Below the pieces are notes generated by a model. The model was not told where the DNA came from and searched no databases. It saw only the letters and a program-made list of their open reading frames with translations. Below are positions 22,848 to 31,574 of a stretch of 38,312 bases of DNA, in pieces. The DNA is taken from the NCBI GenBank assembly GCA_021108255.1, contig JAIORG010000255.1, positions 1 through 38,312 on the forward strand, read 5' to 3'. This DNA comes from Anaerolineales bacterium (GTDB lineage Bacteria > Chloroflexota > Anaerolineae > Anaerolineales > UBA11858). Positions within the stretch are counted from its first letter, which is position 1; the number at the start of each line of letters is the position of its first letter. A program made the position numbers and the translations under genes.

Positions 22848-24948
22848 CCCAATTATCGGCTGCGGTGTGGTTTTCTCCCTGATCATCACTTTCAGGATAA
22901 TCTACCCTGGCATGATAGGTGCCTTTCAGGGTTGCTGTATAGGAATCTATGATTACCTTTAGATCTTTTAAGGTCAGCTCAGTATCATTAAGCTGTCCGG
23001 CATTCACTCTACGGTCAACCATATCTTTAATTAAAGCTCGCAGTTCCTCATCTGTTTCTGGATTCTGTGATCGGACGTATGCCTCACAGCCATCTGCCAG
23101 CATCACCAGAGCGGTCTCGACTGATTGTGGGCGAGGACCCGGGTAACGGAATTGAGTTTTATCCACTTTAGTATCATCACCGCCGGCTGCTTCCAGTGCC
23201 TTGCCGTATTGATACCGAGTCATCAGCGTGCCGTGGTGTTCAGGAATAAAATTACGAATCCGCCGTGGCAGTCGATACTTTTTAGCCAGATCCAGCCCAT
23301 TTTGAACATGGTCGATGATAATAGCTGCACTCTCTTCCGGAGCTATATCATCATGCGTATTGATTTGATTTGGCCCCTGGTTTTCAATAAAGAATTGAGG
23401 TTTTTCCATCTTTCCGATGTCATGATAGAGCGCTCCCACCCGAGCCAGCATGCTGTTGGCCTGAATCCGTTCTGCAGCCTGTTCGGCAAGGTTTGCTACC
23501 TGCAGTGTGTGCTGATATGTCCCGGGGATTTCCCGCAGTAAACGCTGCAGAAGGGGATGATCGGGCCGGGACAATTCCACCAGCTGCAGAGTCGTGGTCA
23601 GATCCAATAACGGCGCAAGCGTATATTCCAGCAGTATTGTCAAACCAGCAGAAGCAATGCCGTTGAAAGCAGAAGCGCCGATTAAAGTCGCCAGCCCATT
23701 TACATCAGTTGCCGGATCAATGATGCGGTAAGCAACCAGGGTTGCTGCTCCGGAAACAGCAATAATTCCTGCAACAGAAGCATAAGCTGATAAACGCTGG
23801 GGGCGACGAAGAATAAGCAAACCCATCACTGCCCCCAGGCTGTAGTAAAGGGTTAAGTCCAGGGCATAAGGCATGCCGTAGGCCGCGAGGATTGCCAGCG
23901 GAACAGTAGTGAAGAAAGCAGTTCTACGGTCAATCAACGCCGCAACGATTAATGAATAAGCAGCCATGGGGAATAAGTACGGAACCACCAGATGTCCAGG
24001 ATTTACAAAGCGGGATACTCCCAGGAACACAAGGAACAAAACAATAAATAAAGCCAACTGTTTAGTGGTTTTTAATAAACCAGGATAAGCCAGGAAGTAG
24101 AGAATAAGAAAAACTGCTGCTAAAGCGACTATAGCAAGTGTTCCAGCTTGATTTTGCCAACCGGAAAAGGTAGTAAGCAAACCCACTTCACGCAATGCTT
24201 CAATATCTTCGGCTTGAACGATCTCACCCCGCCTGATAATGGTTTCCCCGGCAATAATTGACCGGGTAACAACCGGAACGCTTTCTATCGCTTCTTCCCG
24301 GGCGGCCTGGGTTTCTTCTTCACTGTATACACTATTTGGCGCCACAAATGCAGATGCAATCTCAACAACCAGATTCACCTGATCCTCTGAAAGTGATAAA
24401 CTGACCAGGGATGGCAGCTGTTGGCGGGCATCTTCTAAATCAACTTCCTGGATGGTATTCCGCATCACTTGCTCAAGGATAACAATCGATTCCTGACGAA
24501 CAGTTTGCCACCGCACATCACTTAACTCAAGGATCTGCTCTGCCGTATTCCGGGATATATAAATCCCCTCCAAAGCCGCCAGGTCAGTATATTTTTGTTC
24601 CAGGGAGGCAAACTGATCATTTCTAACGGAATCAATGAAAGCTAATGCATCTTTGAGGTGATTTAACTGCTGGCGGGCAATGGACGAATCGGGCCGGGTG
24701 TAAATCGGATCTATCTGCTGGGCGGCTTCTTGCTGTTTTTGGGCAGTCAGGACTTCACTTTGATAGCTAACAGCATAAGGCGACATAATATCCTGGGAAG
24801 CTACTTTGCCTTCCACAACAGACACAGTTGACAATGCTCCAGTCAGGGACCAATTGATCACCCACCAGATCCCAGCCATAGAAACAACCAGAATCAGGGT
24901 CAGGATAATTACTCTGATCAGGGATGGTTTAATTCTTTGATCAATCAT
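22819..24948 (-). CDS. pgpH: Cyclic-di-AMP phosphodiesterase PgpH-like, 7TM-HD family
   Basis: Membrane enzyme expected to hydrolyse the second messenger cyclic-di-AMP in the cytoplasm. The 709 residues comprise an N-terminal helix (about 10-33), a 7TMR-HDED extracellular sensor (about 35-260), about seven membrane helices (265-455) and a C-terminal HD domain (about 470-650). The metal core is LPRGIPGTYQHTL-like (LREIPGTYQHTLQVANLAE), then GALYHDIGKMEKPQFF (HD near residue 510) and FIPEHHGTLMTRYQYG. The tail (about 660-709) is acidic. AAGGA lies before the ATG at 24948. The gene leads the cluster with ybeY and dgkA. Its activity links to potassium and cell-wall control in other bacteria, and a KimA-like potassium permease lies about 8 kb away. 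Confidence 0.93.
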   Translation of the reverse strand: MIDQRIKPSLIRVIILTLILVVSMAGIWWVINWSLTGALSTVSVVEGKVASQDIMSPYAVSYQSEVLTAQKQQEAAQQIDPIYTRPDSSIARQQLNHLKDALAFIDSVRNDQFASLEQKYTDLAALEGIYISRNTAEQILELSDVRWQTVRQESIVILEQVMRNTIQEVDLEDARQQLPSLVSLSLSEDQVNLVVEIASAFVAPNSVYSEEETQAAREEAIESVPVVTRSIIAGETIIRRGEIVQAEDIEALREVGLLTTFSGWQNQAGTLAIVALAAVFLILYFLAYPGLLKTTKQLALFIVLFLVFLGVSRFVNPGHLVVPYLFPMAAYSLIVAALIDRRTAFFTTVPLAILAAYGMPYALDLTLYYSLGAVMGLLILRRPQRLSAYASVAGIIAVSGAATLVAYRIIDPATDVNGLATLIGASAFNGIASAGLTILLEYTLAPLLDLTTTLQLVELSRPDHPLLQRLLREIPGTYQHTLQVANLAEQAAERIQANSMLARVGALYHDIGKMEKPQFFIENQGPNQINTHDDIAPEESAAIIIDHVQNGLDLAKKYRLPRRIRNFIPEHHGTLMTRYQYGKALEAAGGDDTKVDKTQFRYPGPRPQSVETALVMLADGCEAYVRSQNPETDEELRALIKDMVDRRVNAGQLNDTELTLKDLKVIIDSYTATLKGTYHARVDYPESDDQGENHTAADNWDDTVVEKRE

Positions 24949-25072
24949 ATTTTATCTTTCCTTCATCAGCATGAAGGGTTTTAATACCCGAAAATTGCGA
25001 CAGAGAAAAATTTACCGCTATTGCTCTAAACAACAAATCCGAACTGATTATTGAAACCGCATTCTGTCCCTT

Positions 25073-25522
25073 CTAATCAGCCTGAAGCAATTCGCGGACA
25101 ATCTGGTTGGCTTCTTTTCCATCCGCCTTGCCGCGGATTTTAGGCATCAGGGCACCCATCACCTGTCCGATTTCATCTATAGAACTTGCACCGGATTCCT
25201 GAATAGCTTGCTTAACCAGCATTCGCAGTTCTTCTTCCGTGATAGGCTGGGGAAGGAATTCGCTTAAAATACCGATTTCAACCTCTGCTTTAGTGATCAA
25301 GTCCGGACGATTGGCTTGTTTTGCTCCCTCAATGGTTTCCTGACGGAATTTCACTTCTTTTTGAAGCAGGCTCAATACTTTAGCTTCGTCCACCTCTCCC
25401 CGGGCTTCAACTTCGGCATTCTTGATGGAAGCCAGAGCCATCCGGAGAGTCATCTTTCGTTGGGCATCACCGGATTTCAGCGCTTTTGTTAAGGCGTCTC
25501 GTAATTGTGTTTTTAATGTCAT
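25073..25522 (-). CDS. GatB/YqeY-domain protein
   Basis: YqeY-family protein, about 149 residues, related to the tail of the GatB amidotransferase subunit; it probably binds tRNA, but its role is unproven. Visible family blocks are LKTQLRDALTKALKSGDAQRKMTLRMALASI, NAEVEARGEVDEAKVLSLLQKEVKFRQETIEGA, EIGILSEFLPQPITEEEL and IGQVMGALMPKIRGKADGKEANQIV. I chose ATG at 25522 because it begins the usual family N-terminus (MTLKTQL) and lies seven bases after a TATAAT (25530-25535). ATG at 25531 would overlap that box, but has AAAAGGG before it. It follows the HIT gene by less than 30 bases. Confidence 0.92.
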   Translation of the reverse strand: MTLKTQLRDALTKALKSGDAQRKMTLRMALASIKNAEVEARGEVDEAKVLSLLQKEVKFRQETIEGAKQANRPDLITKAEVEIGILSEFLPQPITEEELRMLVKQAIQESGASSIDEIGQVMGALMPKIRGKADGKEANQIVRELLQAD

Positions 25523-25529
25523 GCTCATC

Positions 25530-25535
25530 ATTATA
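25530..25535 (-). promoter_or_regulatory. -10 box before the YqeY-family gene
   Basis: TATAAT on the minus strand, seven bases before the preferred ATG at 25522. The -35 is poor, and the upstream HIT gene could also drive this one. Confidence 0.35.
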
Positions 25536-25549
25536 CCCTTTTCAACCCC

Positions 25550-25894
25550 TTACCCTATAGGATGCTTCATTTTTCCCCCTCCCATCAAATGCAGATGAAG
25601 ATGGAGGATTTCCTGGTGCGCATCCGGTCCATTATTAATTATCAAACGATACCCCGAGTCACTAATTCCAGACTCTTCGGCAGCTTTTTTCGCTGCCGAA
25701 AAGAGTTTCCCCAGAATTTTTTCATCTCCCGGTTCCATCTCCTGCACCGAAACAATATGTTTGTTGGGAATAATTAGCAGGTGGATCGGAGCAGCCGGGT
25801 TGATATCCTTAAACACAGTTAAGATTTCATCCTGGTAGACAATTTCGCTGGGGATTTCCCTTTTACTAATTTTACAAAACAGGCAATCTTTCAT
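25550..25894 (-). CDS. HIT family protein (HinT-like nucleotide hydrolase)
   Basis: Histidine-triad hydrolase of 114 residues, predicted to cleave purine nucleoside phosphoramidates or adenylates. The N-terminus has CLFCKISKREIPSEIVYQDE, a possible Cys pair, then the core DINPAAPIHLLIIPNKHI. The triad HLHLHLMGGG supplies the catalytic and phosphate-binding His. The length is typical of HinT. GGAGG lies six bases before the ATG. It sits downstream of mtaB and upstream of the YqeY-family gene on the same strand; close spacing (46 bases to mtaB) suggests one transcript. Confidence 0.95.
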   Translation of the reverse strand: MKDCLFCKISKREIPSEIVYQDEILTVFKDINPAAPIHLLIIPNKHIVSVQEMEPGDEKILGKLFSAAKKAAEESGISDSGYRLIINNGPDAHQEILHLHLHLMGGGKMKHPIG

Positions 25895-25940
25895 CTTGAT
25901 CCTCCAAATTTCACCCTGCTGTTCACCAGCATTGAGGTAA

Positions 25941-27224
25941 TTATGCTTGGTTTACGATCTCTCCCCGAACCCCTTTTGGATTAATTCCGGTTATCTTAAC
26001 AGATGAAAATGAATTCCAAACATCCGGACAGGCAGATGCTTCAACCCGGAGATAGTTGTCTGTTAATCCTATGGCTTGATAATTGTTTTCCTCTAAAGTC
26101 TCCACCTGCTCCCAGAGGGTAATCAATTCCGCCCCCACGAATTGCTGACGGTATTTAACAGCTGCCTTTTTAAGCAGGTCCCGGACCCGGGCATTTCGTT
26201 CTTTTCTCACCTGGTGAGCAACTTGATCGGGAAAATTTTCAGCCGGCGTTCCTTCCCGGGCTGAATAAGTAAAAACATGTCCATCCGCAAAATTCATCCG
26301 GTAGATAAAATCCAGACTTTCCTTGAACTCATCATCTGTCTCAGCAGGAAATCCTGTCATAACGTCTGTGGTCAAGGCAATATCAGGAATTACTGCCCGA
26401 ATTTGATCGACAAGTTTTTCATACTGTCCGGGCGTATTTGCCCTTGCCATCCGGCGTAAAACATCAGTCGAGCCAGATTGCAAGGGAAGGTGTAAATGCC
26501 GGGCAACTCTTTCCTCCTTGATCAAATCAATCAAGGAAGGTGGAATATCCCAGGGTTCAATCGAAGAAAGCCGCAGCCGGGGGACCTTGGTATCTTTTAG
26601 AATAGCGAGGACCAGATCATGTAATTCAAGAGGAGGATTCAGATCCTTCCCCCAGGACCCTAATTGCACACCAGTTAGAACTGCTTCCTGTGCCCCGCCC
26701 CTGACAGCTGCTCTGATATCACTCAGCACAATCTCCGGGGATATGCTCCGTGAATTCCCTCTGGCAATTGTCGTGATGCAATAAGCACAATGGTGACTGC
26801 ATCCATCCTGGGCTTTAATAAACGCTCTTGTCCGCAGTCGTCTGCCGGGAATAATTACCCTTTGGAGAGGTTCCCGATCAAACAGTTCCTGTTTCAATCC
26901 CAACAAATTAGCTACCAGGGTACCCTTTTCGGCATTGGAAACAACCCCTGTTATGCCAGGTAAATTCCAGGCCTGGTCTGGATGCATACTGCTCCAGCAA
27001 CCAGTGGTGATAATCTTTTCCACTCCCTTACGGGACAAACGCCGGATGGTTTTCCTGGAATCTGCTGCTGCTGCAGCTGTTACAGTGCAGGTATTAACCA
27101 CTGCTAAATCCGCTTCACCAGGATCCGCCACCAGGCTGTGACCTGCGGCGGTAAACTGACGGGCCATGATTTCAATTTCACTTTGATTTAATCGGCAGCC
27201 GATCATATCAAGGTATATTTTCAT
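25941..27224 (-). CDS. mtaB: tRNA (N6-threonylcarbamoyladenosine37-C2)-methylthiotransferase
   Basis: Radical-SAM enzyme that adds a methylthio group to t6A37 in tRNA. About 427 residues in the usual order: UPF0004 N-domain with cluster cysteines (MIGCRLNQSE, VNTCTVTAAA, TTGCWSS), radical-SAM core with CSHHCAYC near residues 138-145, then a C-terminal TRAM domain. GCRLNQSE and the overall length favour MtaB over MiaB or RimO. SSIEPWDIPP and FPAETDDEF are also typical. ATG at 27224, the start of MKIYLDMIGC, is the better start; TTG at 27239 only adds MWMGK. The upstream GGGG near it is a weak ribosome site. Confidence 0.94.
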   Translation of the reverse strand: MKIYLDMIGCRLNQSEIEIMARQFTAAGHSLVADPGEADLAVVNTCTVTAAAAADSRKTIRRLSRKGVEKIITTGCWSSMHPDQAWNLPGITGVVSNAEKGTLVANLLGLKQELFDREPLQRVIIPGRRLRTRAFIKAQDGCSHHCAYCITTIARGNSRSISPEIVLSDIRAAVRGGAQEAVLTGVQLGSWGKDLNPPLELHDLVLAILKDTKVPRLRLSSIEPWDIPPSLIDLIKEERVARHLHLPLQSGSTDVLRRMARANTPGQYEKLVDQIRAVIPDIALTTDVMTGFPAETDDEFKESLDFIYRMNFADGHVFTYSAREGTPAENFPDQVAHQVRKERNARVRDLLKKAAVKYRQQFVGAELITLWEQVETLEENNYQAIGLTDNYLRVEASACPDVWNSFSSVKITGINPKGVRGEIVNQA

Positions 27225-27269
27225 CTTCCCCATCCACAAATAAAGGTGTTTTCTTCACAGAATCGTTTG

Positions 27270-27932
27270 TCAGGGAACTAATACTACTAAATTATCAAAC
27301 CAGATATCCACTCCGGGGTCGTCAAAGGATCCAACTATTAATCCAATATCTCCTTCGCGAAAACTAGAATCCGATGTTTCGGCGACCAAAACCCCATTAA
27401 CAGTGAGAGCCAGACGGGACCCGCTGCACTCAGCCCGGATATGATTCGGTTGGTTATCAGTATAAATCGCATCGGAATGGTACATTTGAGGGGGCTCCAG
27501 CAGCTCCTGCTCACCATCTTGAACCTTTCCAATCCCGTAATATCCATCACTGCTGATGATCAAAAAATAAAAATTTTTCGTGTCCCGGTAGCGGCAAATC
27601 AGTCCATAATCATTATCATCCGGACCGCTAATTTTCCCAGCATCCACTTCGATCGACACATCTGTAAAACTTAACCCTGGATTTGCCCAGTAATCTGCAT
27701 TGGGCGTATCTATCACAATCCGATATCTTTCCCCTTCATAATCTGTCATACCCTCCTGGGTTCGAACTCTGTCCCAGCCGCTGGAAGGGTCCGAAAATCC
27801 GTCCTGGAACAGTAGTCCACCCTGATTGGTAGGATACTCTCCAAAAATCTCGGGGATTTGTGCTATGCTGCAAGCCAGTGAAATAAGGACCAGCAAAGTT
27901 ACTATCAATAAGGTTCGATTTTGATTGTTCAT
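27270..27932 (-). CDS. Lipoprotein with LamG/DUF1080-like beta-sandwich, function unknown
   Basis: Exported protein of about 220 residues, predicted lipid-anchored: LLIVTLLVLISLAC is a clean lipobox. The body from about residue 45 reads LLFQDGFSDPSSGWDRV, then WANPGLSFTDVSIEVDA, DNDYGLICRYRD, FYFLIISSDGYYGIGKV, HIRAECSGSRLALTVNGVLVAE and GDIGLIVGSFDDPGVDIWFDNLVV. This succession is the concanavalin-like jelly roll (LamG or DUF1080 group) common in Chloroflexota lipoproteins; it probably binds a glycan, but no catalytic residues can be assigned. I chose ATG at 27932, with GGAG eight bases before it, over the frame start at 27959. It is a minus-strand neighbour of mtaB, with 45 bases between. 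Confidence 0.85.
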   Translation of the reverse strand: MNNQNRTLLIVTLLVLISLACSIAQIPEIFGEYPTNQGGLLFQDGFSDPSSGWDRVRTQEGMTDYEGERYRIVIDTPNADYWANPGLSFTDVSIEVDAGKISGPDDNDYGLICRYRDTKNFYFLIISSDGYYGIGKVQDGEQELLEPPQMYHSDAIYTDNQPNHIRAECSGSRLALTVNGVLVAETSDSSFREGDIGLIVGSFDDPGVDIWFDNLVVLVP

Positions 27933-28016
27933 ATATTTTTCTCCACCCGGAGTAATCATGATAAATTTTCCGGAAAATGCGCCTTCACACTATCAAAGTA
28001 TGGATATTATTAGATC

Positions 28017-29420
28017 TCAGGGAAGATAACTGGAGAGCAATCGTTCAGCCCGGTCAATCAGCGAGAGATTTTCTGAATACAGCAATACCTGCTGCAGAAA
28101 GTAAATTGTGAGTTCTTTGTTTTCCCTGGCTGAATAAACTATGCCAAGGTGAAAGTAAGCCGGCGAATAGGACAAGTCTGCTTCCAGAGCCCGCTGGAAA
28201 AATTTCAGGGCATTCATCTCATCACCCAGGTCAAGCAAAACCTGCCCCATCACATCCAGGATTTCCGGATCTTGATCATCAAATTGAACAGCTAACCGCG
28301 CTGCTGGCAATCCCAGCTCCCTGACCTGATAAGAATACTTGACACAAAAACTTGCCAGCTGGCTGTAATAGGTGCCATCCAGGGGATTTAACTCAATCGC
28401 TTGCTGAAATTTCTCAACAGCAATTTCCAATTCTCCCAATGCGGCCAACGATTTGCCCTGCTCTATATAGACATCAGGGTGATCCGGCCAGGCTTGTTCA
28501 GTCTTTTCAAAATAATCCAGGGCTGTATTGTGTGACCCTTCCCGCTGCCAGTACAAACCCAGGAACATATTCGCCAGGGGAGACCGGTCATTCACATCCA
28601 ACGCTATCTCAAGTACTTCCAATGGATCCCTGGAGGGATCTTCCAGATGTTGAAGTGCTTCCCCCCAGTACGCCCAGGGTTCCAGATAATCCGGACGCAG
28701 GTTCGATGCCTGTTCAAAGGCATGGGAAGCAAGGCGCCATTCGCTGATAGAAGCCAATGCCTGCCCGGTTGTCATGAATTGGTAAGCTGGTTCCTCTGAT
28801 AGCGATCCCCGAATAGCTTCTGAGATCACTCCTGCCTCGGGATATGTATCTATTGCCTGGTCCAAATATACCAGGGCCTGATCGGGTTCATGAGCAGCAG
28901 TTATCAACCCAAAATGATAAAGTAGGTCAACAGAACTCTCATTATCGTTGAGGGAGAGGTAAGTCTGCCACTCTTCCACCGCTGCGGTATAATTTCCCTG
29001 ATCCTCGTAAAGATTTGCCAATTTTTCAACAGCCGCCAGGTTGTTCCCGAGGTCCTGCCAGATATCTTCAGCCGAATCCTGCTCACCTGCCTCCAAAAAC
29101 ACTTCCCCAAGCTTCAACCGTCCCTGATCCGAAAGGATTCCTTCCTGGTCAGCATGGGTAAATGCAATTTTAGCCAGATCGTAATCTCCTGCCAGATAGG
29201 CCGCATCCCCAGCACTCTCCCAGAGTGCTTTCCACCAGGGGGTTTCTTCAGCGAGTGATACCAGAATTTCCGCTTGCTCCTGGTAGTCTTCCGCGCTAAA
29301 TGCAGATTGCAATTTCAGGGTTTTTTCGGTTACACTATTAGCAACAGGTACAAAACTTAAAAGCGAGCCGATCAGGACCAGCACCACTAATCGGAGGGCA
29401 ATTTTCTGACTTTCATTCAT
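28017..29420 (-). CDS. Exported TPR-repeat protein
   Basis: A 467-residue protein whose N-terminus (LRLVVLVLIGSLLSFVPVANS) is a membrane anchor or signal peptide, followed by TPR repeats through nearly the whole length. Clear units include WESAGDAAYLAGDYDLAKIAF, ANLYEDQGNYTAAVEEW, EQGKSLAALGELEIAVEKF, DVMGQVLLDLGDEMNALKFF and LGIVYSARENKELTI, each with the alternating small and aromatic residues of TPR helices. It is acidic and probably a scaffold for envelope complexes; no enzymatic domain is seen. The ATG is seven bases after a TATAAT, so the message is probably leaderless. It is divergent from the acyl-CoA dehydrogenase gene. Confidence 0.88.
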   Translation of the reverse strand: MNESQKIALRLVVLVLIGSLLSFVPVANSVTEKTLKLQSAFSAEDYQEQAEILVSLAEETPWWKALWESAGDAAYLAGDYDLAKIAFTHADQEGILSDQGRLKLGEVFLEAGEQDSAEDIWQDLGNNLAAVEKLANLYEDQGNYTAAVEEWQTYLSLNDNESSVDLLYHFGLITAAHEPDQALVYLDQAIDTYPEAGVISEAIRGSLSEEPAYQFMTTGQALASISEWRLASHAFEQASNLRPDYLEPWAYWGEALQHLEDPSRDPLEVLEIALDVNDRSPLANMFLGLYWQREGSHNTALDYFEKTEQAWPDHPDVYIEQGKSLAALGELEIAVEKFQQAIELNPLDGTYYSQLASFCVKYSYQVRELGLPAARLAVQFDDQDPEILDVMGQVLLDLGDEMNALKFFQRALEADLSYSPAYFHLGIVYSARENKELTIYFLQQVLLYSENLSLIDRAERLLSSYLP

Positions 29421-29427
29421 ACCTGAG

Positions 29428-29433
29428 ATTATA
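29428..29433 (-). promoter_or_regulatory. -10 box of the TPR protein gene
   Basis: TATAAT exactly seven bases before the ATG, with no conventional Shine-Dalgarno region between; consistent with a leaderless start. Confidence 0.5.
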
Positions 29434-29484
29434 TTGTATTATCTTCTGAAATGAAACCGCGGCTGAGGGTCAATCAAAAAAAGG

Positions 29485-29490
29485 TATAAT
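29485..29490 (+). promoter_or_regulatory. -10 box of the acyl-CoA dehydrogenase-etf operon
   Basis: TATAAT about 39 bases before the TTG start; the leader carries a strong AAGGAG. No good -35 was found. Confidence 0.5.
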
Positions 29491-29528
29491 CATTTCAACC
29501 CCATTTATCAATCAAATAAGGAGCCAAA

Positions 29529-30734
29529 TTGGATTTTGGATTATCAGAAGAGCATCACATGGTGCAGCGGATGGTCCGTGATTTTGCGGCCAAAGAAGCT
29601 GCTCCCACTATCCAGAAGCAGGATCGTTTGGGCGAAATGGCCCCCCATGTGATTCCCCGCATGGCTGAATTGGGAATCCTCGGCATCAGCATCCCGGTCA
29701 AGTACGGCGGACAGGGAATGGACTATGTTTCCCTGGGACTTGCCTGTGAAGAACTGGAAGCTGTGGATACATCTCTACGTGTTGTGATCTCGGTCCACAA
29801 TGGATTGTCCTGCTTAACTTTACTGCAGTGGGGAACTGAAGAGCAAAAAAACAAGTTCCTGGTTCCGTTGGCGAAAGGGGAAAAAATTGGCTGCGGTGCG
29901 TTTACTGAATCCGGCGCCGGATCAGATTTTGCTCATATCCAGGCCACCGGGAAAATTGACGGCAGCTTCTATATCCTGAATGGGGAAAAAATGTGGATAT
30001 CCCTGGCATCTGTGGCTGATTATGCAGTTGTTACTGTCCGCACGAATCCAAAAGCCAGCCAGGCCTATCAAGGTTTATCTACCTTCCTGGTAGACTTGAA
30101 TTCCTCCGGCATCTCCAGGGGTGATCTCCACGGAAAACTGGGCGTCCGGGCTGGTTCCACCGGCTGGATTGCCTTCCAGGACGTGCGTGTACCTGTAGAA
30201 AACATGATTGGCAGAGAAGGAGAAGGGTTTAAAGTCACCATGTCCTCTTTTGACAGCGGCCGCTACACGGTTGCCGCCGGCGCAACCGGTTTGATTAGGG
30301 CTGCATTGAATGCCAGCGGAGCATATGCAGATCAACGAAAGGTATCCGGAGAAAAAATTAGTGACCTGCAGCTAATCCAGGCGAAAATAGCTCGCATGTC
30401 ATTGGACTACCAGGCTGCCAGGCTTCTGTACCTCAAAGCGGGATGGATGAAAAATAAAGGAGAGCGTAACACCAAAGAAACATCAGCCGCAAAATGGTAT
30501 GCTACAGAAGCATCCTTCAAGGCGGCTTCCGAAGCTGTCCAGATTCACGGCGCCTACGGTTTCAGCGATGAATTTCCGGTAGAACGCTACCTGAGAAACT
30601 CCAAAGGCGCCATGATTTACGAAGGAAGCAATGAAATCCAATCTCTGATCCAGGCAGATTATGCACTGGAGCGACGCCAGGATAAAAAACTCCGTAAAGA
30701 ATGTCCACCTTACGACCAAGATTCCTGGACCTGA
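29529..30734 (+). CDS. Acyl-CoA dehydrogenase
   Basis: FAD enzyme that oxidises an acyl-CoA at the alpha-beta bond and passes electrons to ETF. At 401 residues it is slightly longer than the usual 380. Typical blocks: MDFGLSEEHHMVQRMVRDFA at the N-terminus; CGAFTESGAGSDFAHIQATG, which binds FAD and substrate; FDSGRYTVAAGATGLIRAAL; and the C-terminal QIHGAYGFSDEFPVERYLRNSKGAMIYEGSNEIQ, whose Glu in YEGS is the likely catalytic base, as in short-chain enzymes. The start is TTG at 29529, with AAGGAG six bases upstream. It is first in the operon; etfB starts 60 bases later. Confidence 0.95.
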   Translation: MDFGLSEEHHMVQRMVRDFAAKEAAPTIQKQDRLGEMAPHVIPRMAELGILGISIPVKYGGQGMDYVSLGLACEELEAVDTSLRVVISVHNGLSCLTLLQWGTEEQKNKFLVPLAKGEKIGCGAFTESGAGSDFAHIQATGKIDGSFYILNGEKMWISLASVADYAVVTVRTNPKASQAYQGLSTFLVDLNSSGISRGDLHGKLGVRAGSTGWIAFQDVRVPVENMIGREGEGFKVTMSSFDSGRYTVAAGATGLIRAALNASGAYADQRKVSGEKISDLQLIQAKIARMSLDYQAARLLYLKAGWMKNKGERNTKETSAAKWYATEASFKAASEAVQIHGAYGFSDEFPVERYLRNSKGAMIYEGSNEIQSLIQADYALERRQDKKLRKECPPYDQDSWT

Positions 30735-30794
30735 TAACATATCCAGGAATGAACAACCATCATCTAATTTCCAATTAACAAGGAGGGTAAAAGT

Positions 30795-31574
30795 GTGAAA
30801 ATTATTGTCTGTGTGAAGCAGGTCCCGGATACAGCAGCTACCATGGCAGTTGAAAATGGGAATATCAGTTGGGGTGACGCCCCATTGATTATCAATCCCT
30901 GGGATGAATTTGCTGTGGAAGCTGCTCTGAATCTGGTTGCTGATCAGGGAGGAGAAGTAACTGCTCTCTGCCTCGGCAAGGAAGAAGAAACAGAAGCTAT
31001 CAAACACGCTCTGGCCATGGGAGCAGACGCTGCAGTTCTAGTCTCAGATCCGGCTCTGAAAGGGTCTGATAATGTAGCTGCATCCAAAGTCCTGGCCGCA
31101 GCGATTACAAAAATCGGCGAGGTGGATCTGGTACTCTTCGGACAGCAGTCTGTAGACACTGATACCGGTCTGCTGCCGGTTCAGGTTGCCCGGCTCCTAA
31201 AATGGCCTTCGCTGACCCTGGTCTCCAAATTTGAAGAGGTTACTCCAGCGGAGAACAGCCTTCAGGTTGTCCGCTCCATGGAAGAGGGGAACCAAATCAT
31301 CAAGAGCCTAATGCCTGCCGTGGTAAGCGTCACCAAGGATTATGGTGAACCACGTTACCCTTCATTTATGGGAATACGCAAAGCATCCAAAGCTGAATAT
31401 CCGGTCTGGAACCTGGCAGATTTAGGTATTGATCTTCCTTCATCTTCAATCTCCTGGCCTGAGGTTAATGAACCGGTTGAACAAGAAATCGTTACCGAGA
31501 TCATCGACGGGGATACAGCGGAAGAAAAAGCAAAAATCCTGGTTGAAAAATTAATTGCCGAGAAGGTGCTCTAA
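30795..31574 (+). CDS. etfB: Electron transfer flavoprotein subunit beta
   Basis: Subunit of the soluble carrier that accepts electrons from acyl-CoA dehydrogenase, 259 residues. KIIVCVKQVPDTAATMAVENG, NPWDEFAVEAALNL and ALCLGKEEETEAIKHALAMGADAAVLV are the standard beta-subunit blocks, and LFGQQSVDTDTGLLPVQVARLL is the conserved centre. It starts with GTG at 30795, preceded by a textbook AAGGAGGG. Its TAA stop overlaps the etfA ATG by one base (TAATG), so translation is coupled. Whether the ETF can bifurcate electrons cannot be judged from the sequence by eye. Confidence 0.97.
   Translation: MKIIVCVKQVPDTAATMAVENGNISWGDAPLIINPWDEFAVEAALNLVADQGGEVTALCLGKEEETEAIKHALAMGADAAVLVSDPALKGSDNVAASKVLAAAITKIGEVDLVLFGQQSVDTDTGLLPVQVARLLKWPSLTLVSKFEEVTPAENSLQVVRSMEEGNQIIKSLMPAVVSVTKDYGEPRYPSFMGIRKASKAEYPVWNLADLGIDLPSSSISWPEVNEPVEQEIVTEIIDGDTAEEKAKILVEKLIAEKVL

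Noticed and set aside
22401-22952. A 183-residue plus-strand ORF across ybeY and the end of pgpH
   Set aside because: Antisense to two confident genes, with no ribosome site or recognisable motif.
30483-31007. A 174-residue minus-strand ORF over the acyl-CoA dehydrogenase-etfB junction
   Set aside because: Antisense to conserved catalytic motifs; no independent support.
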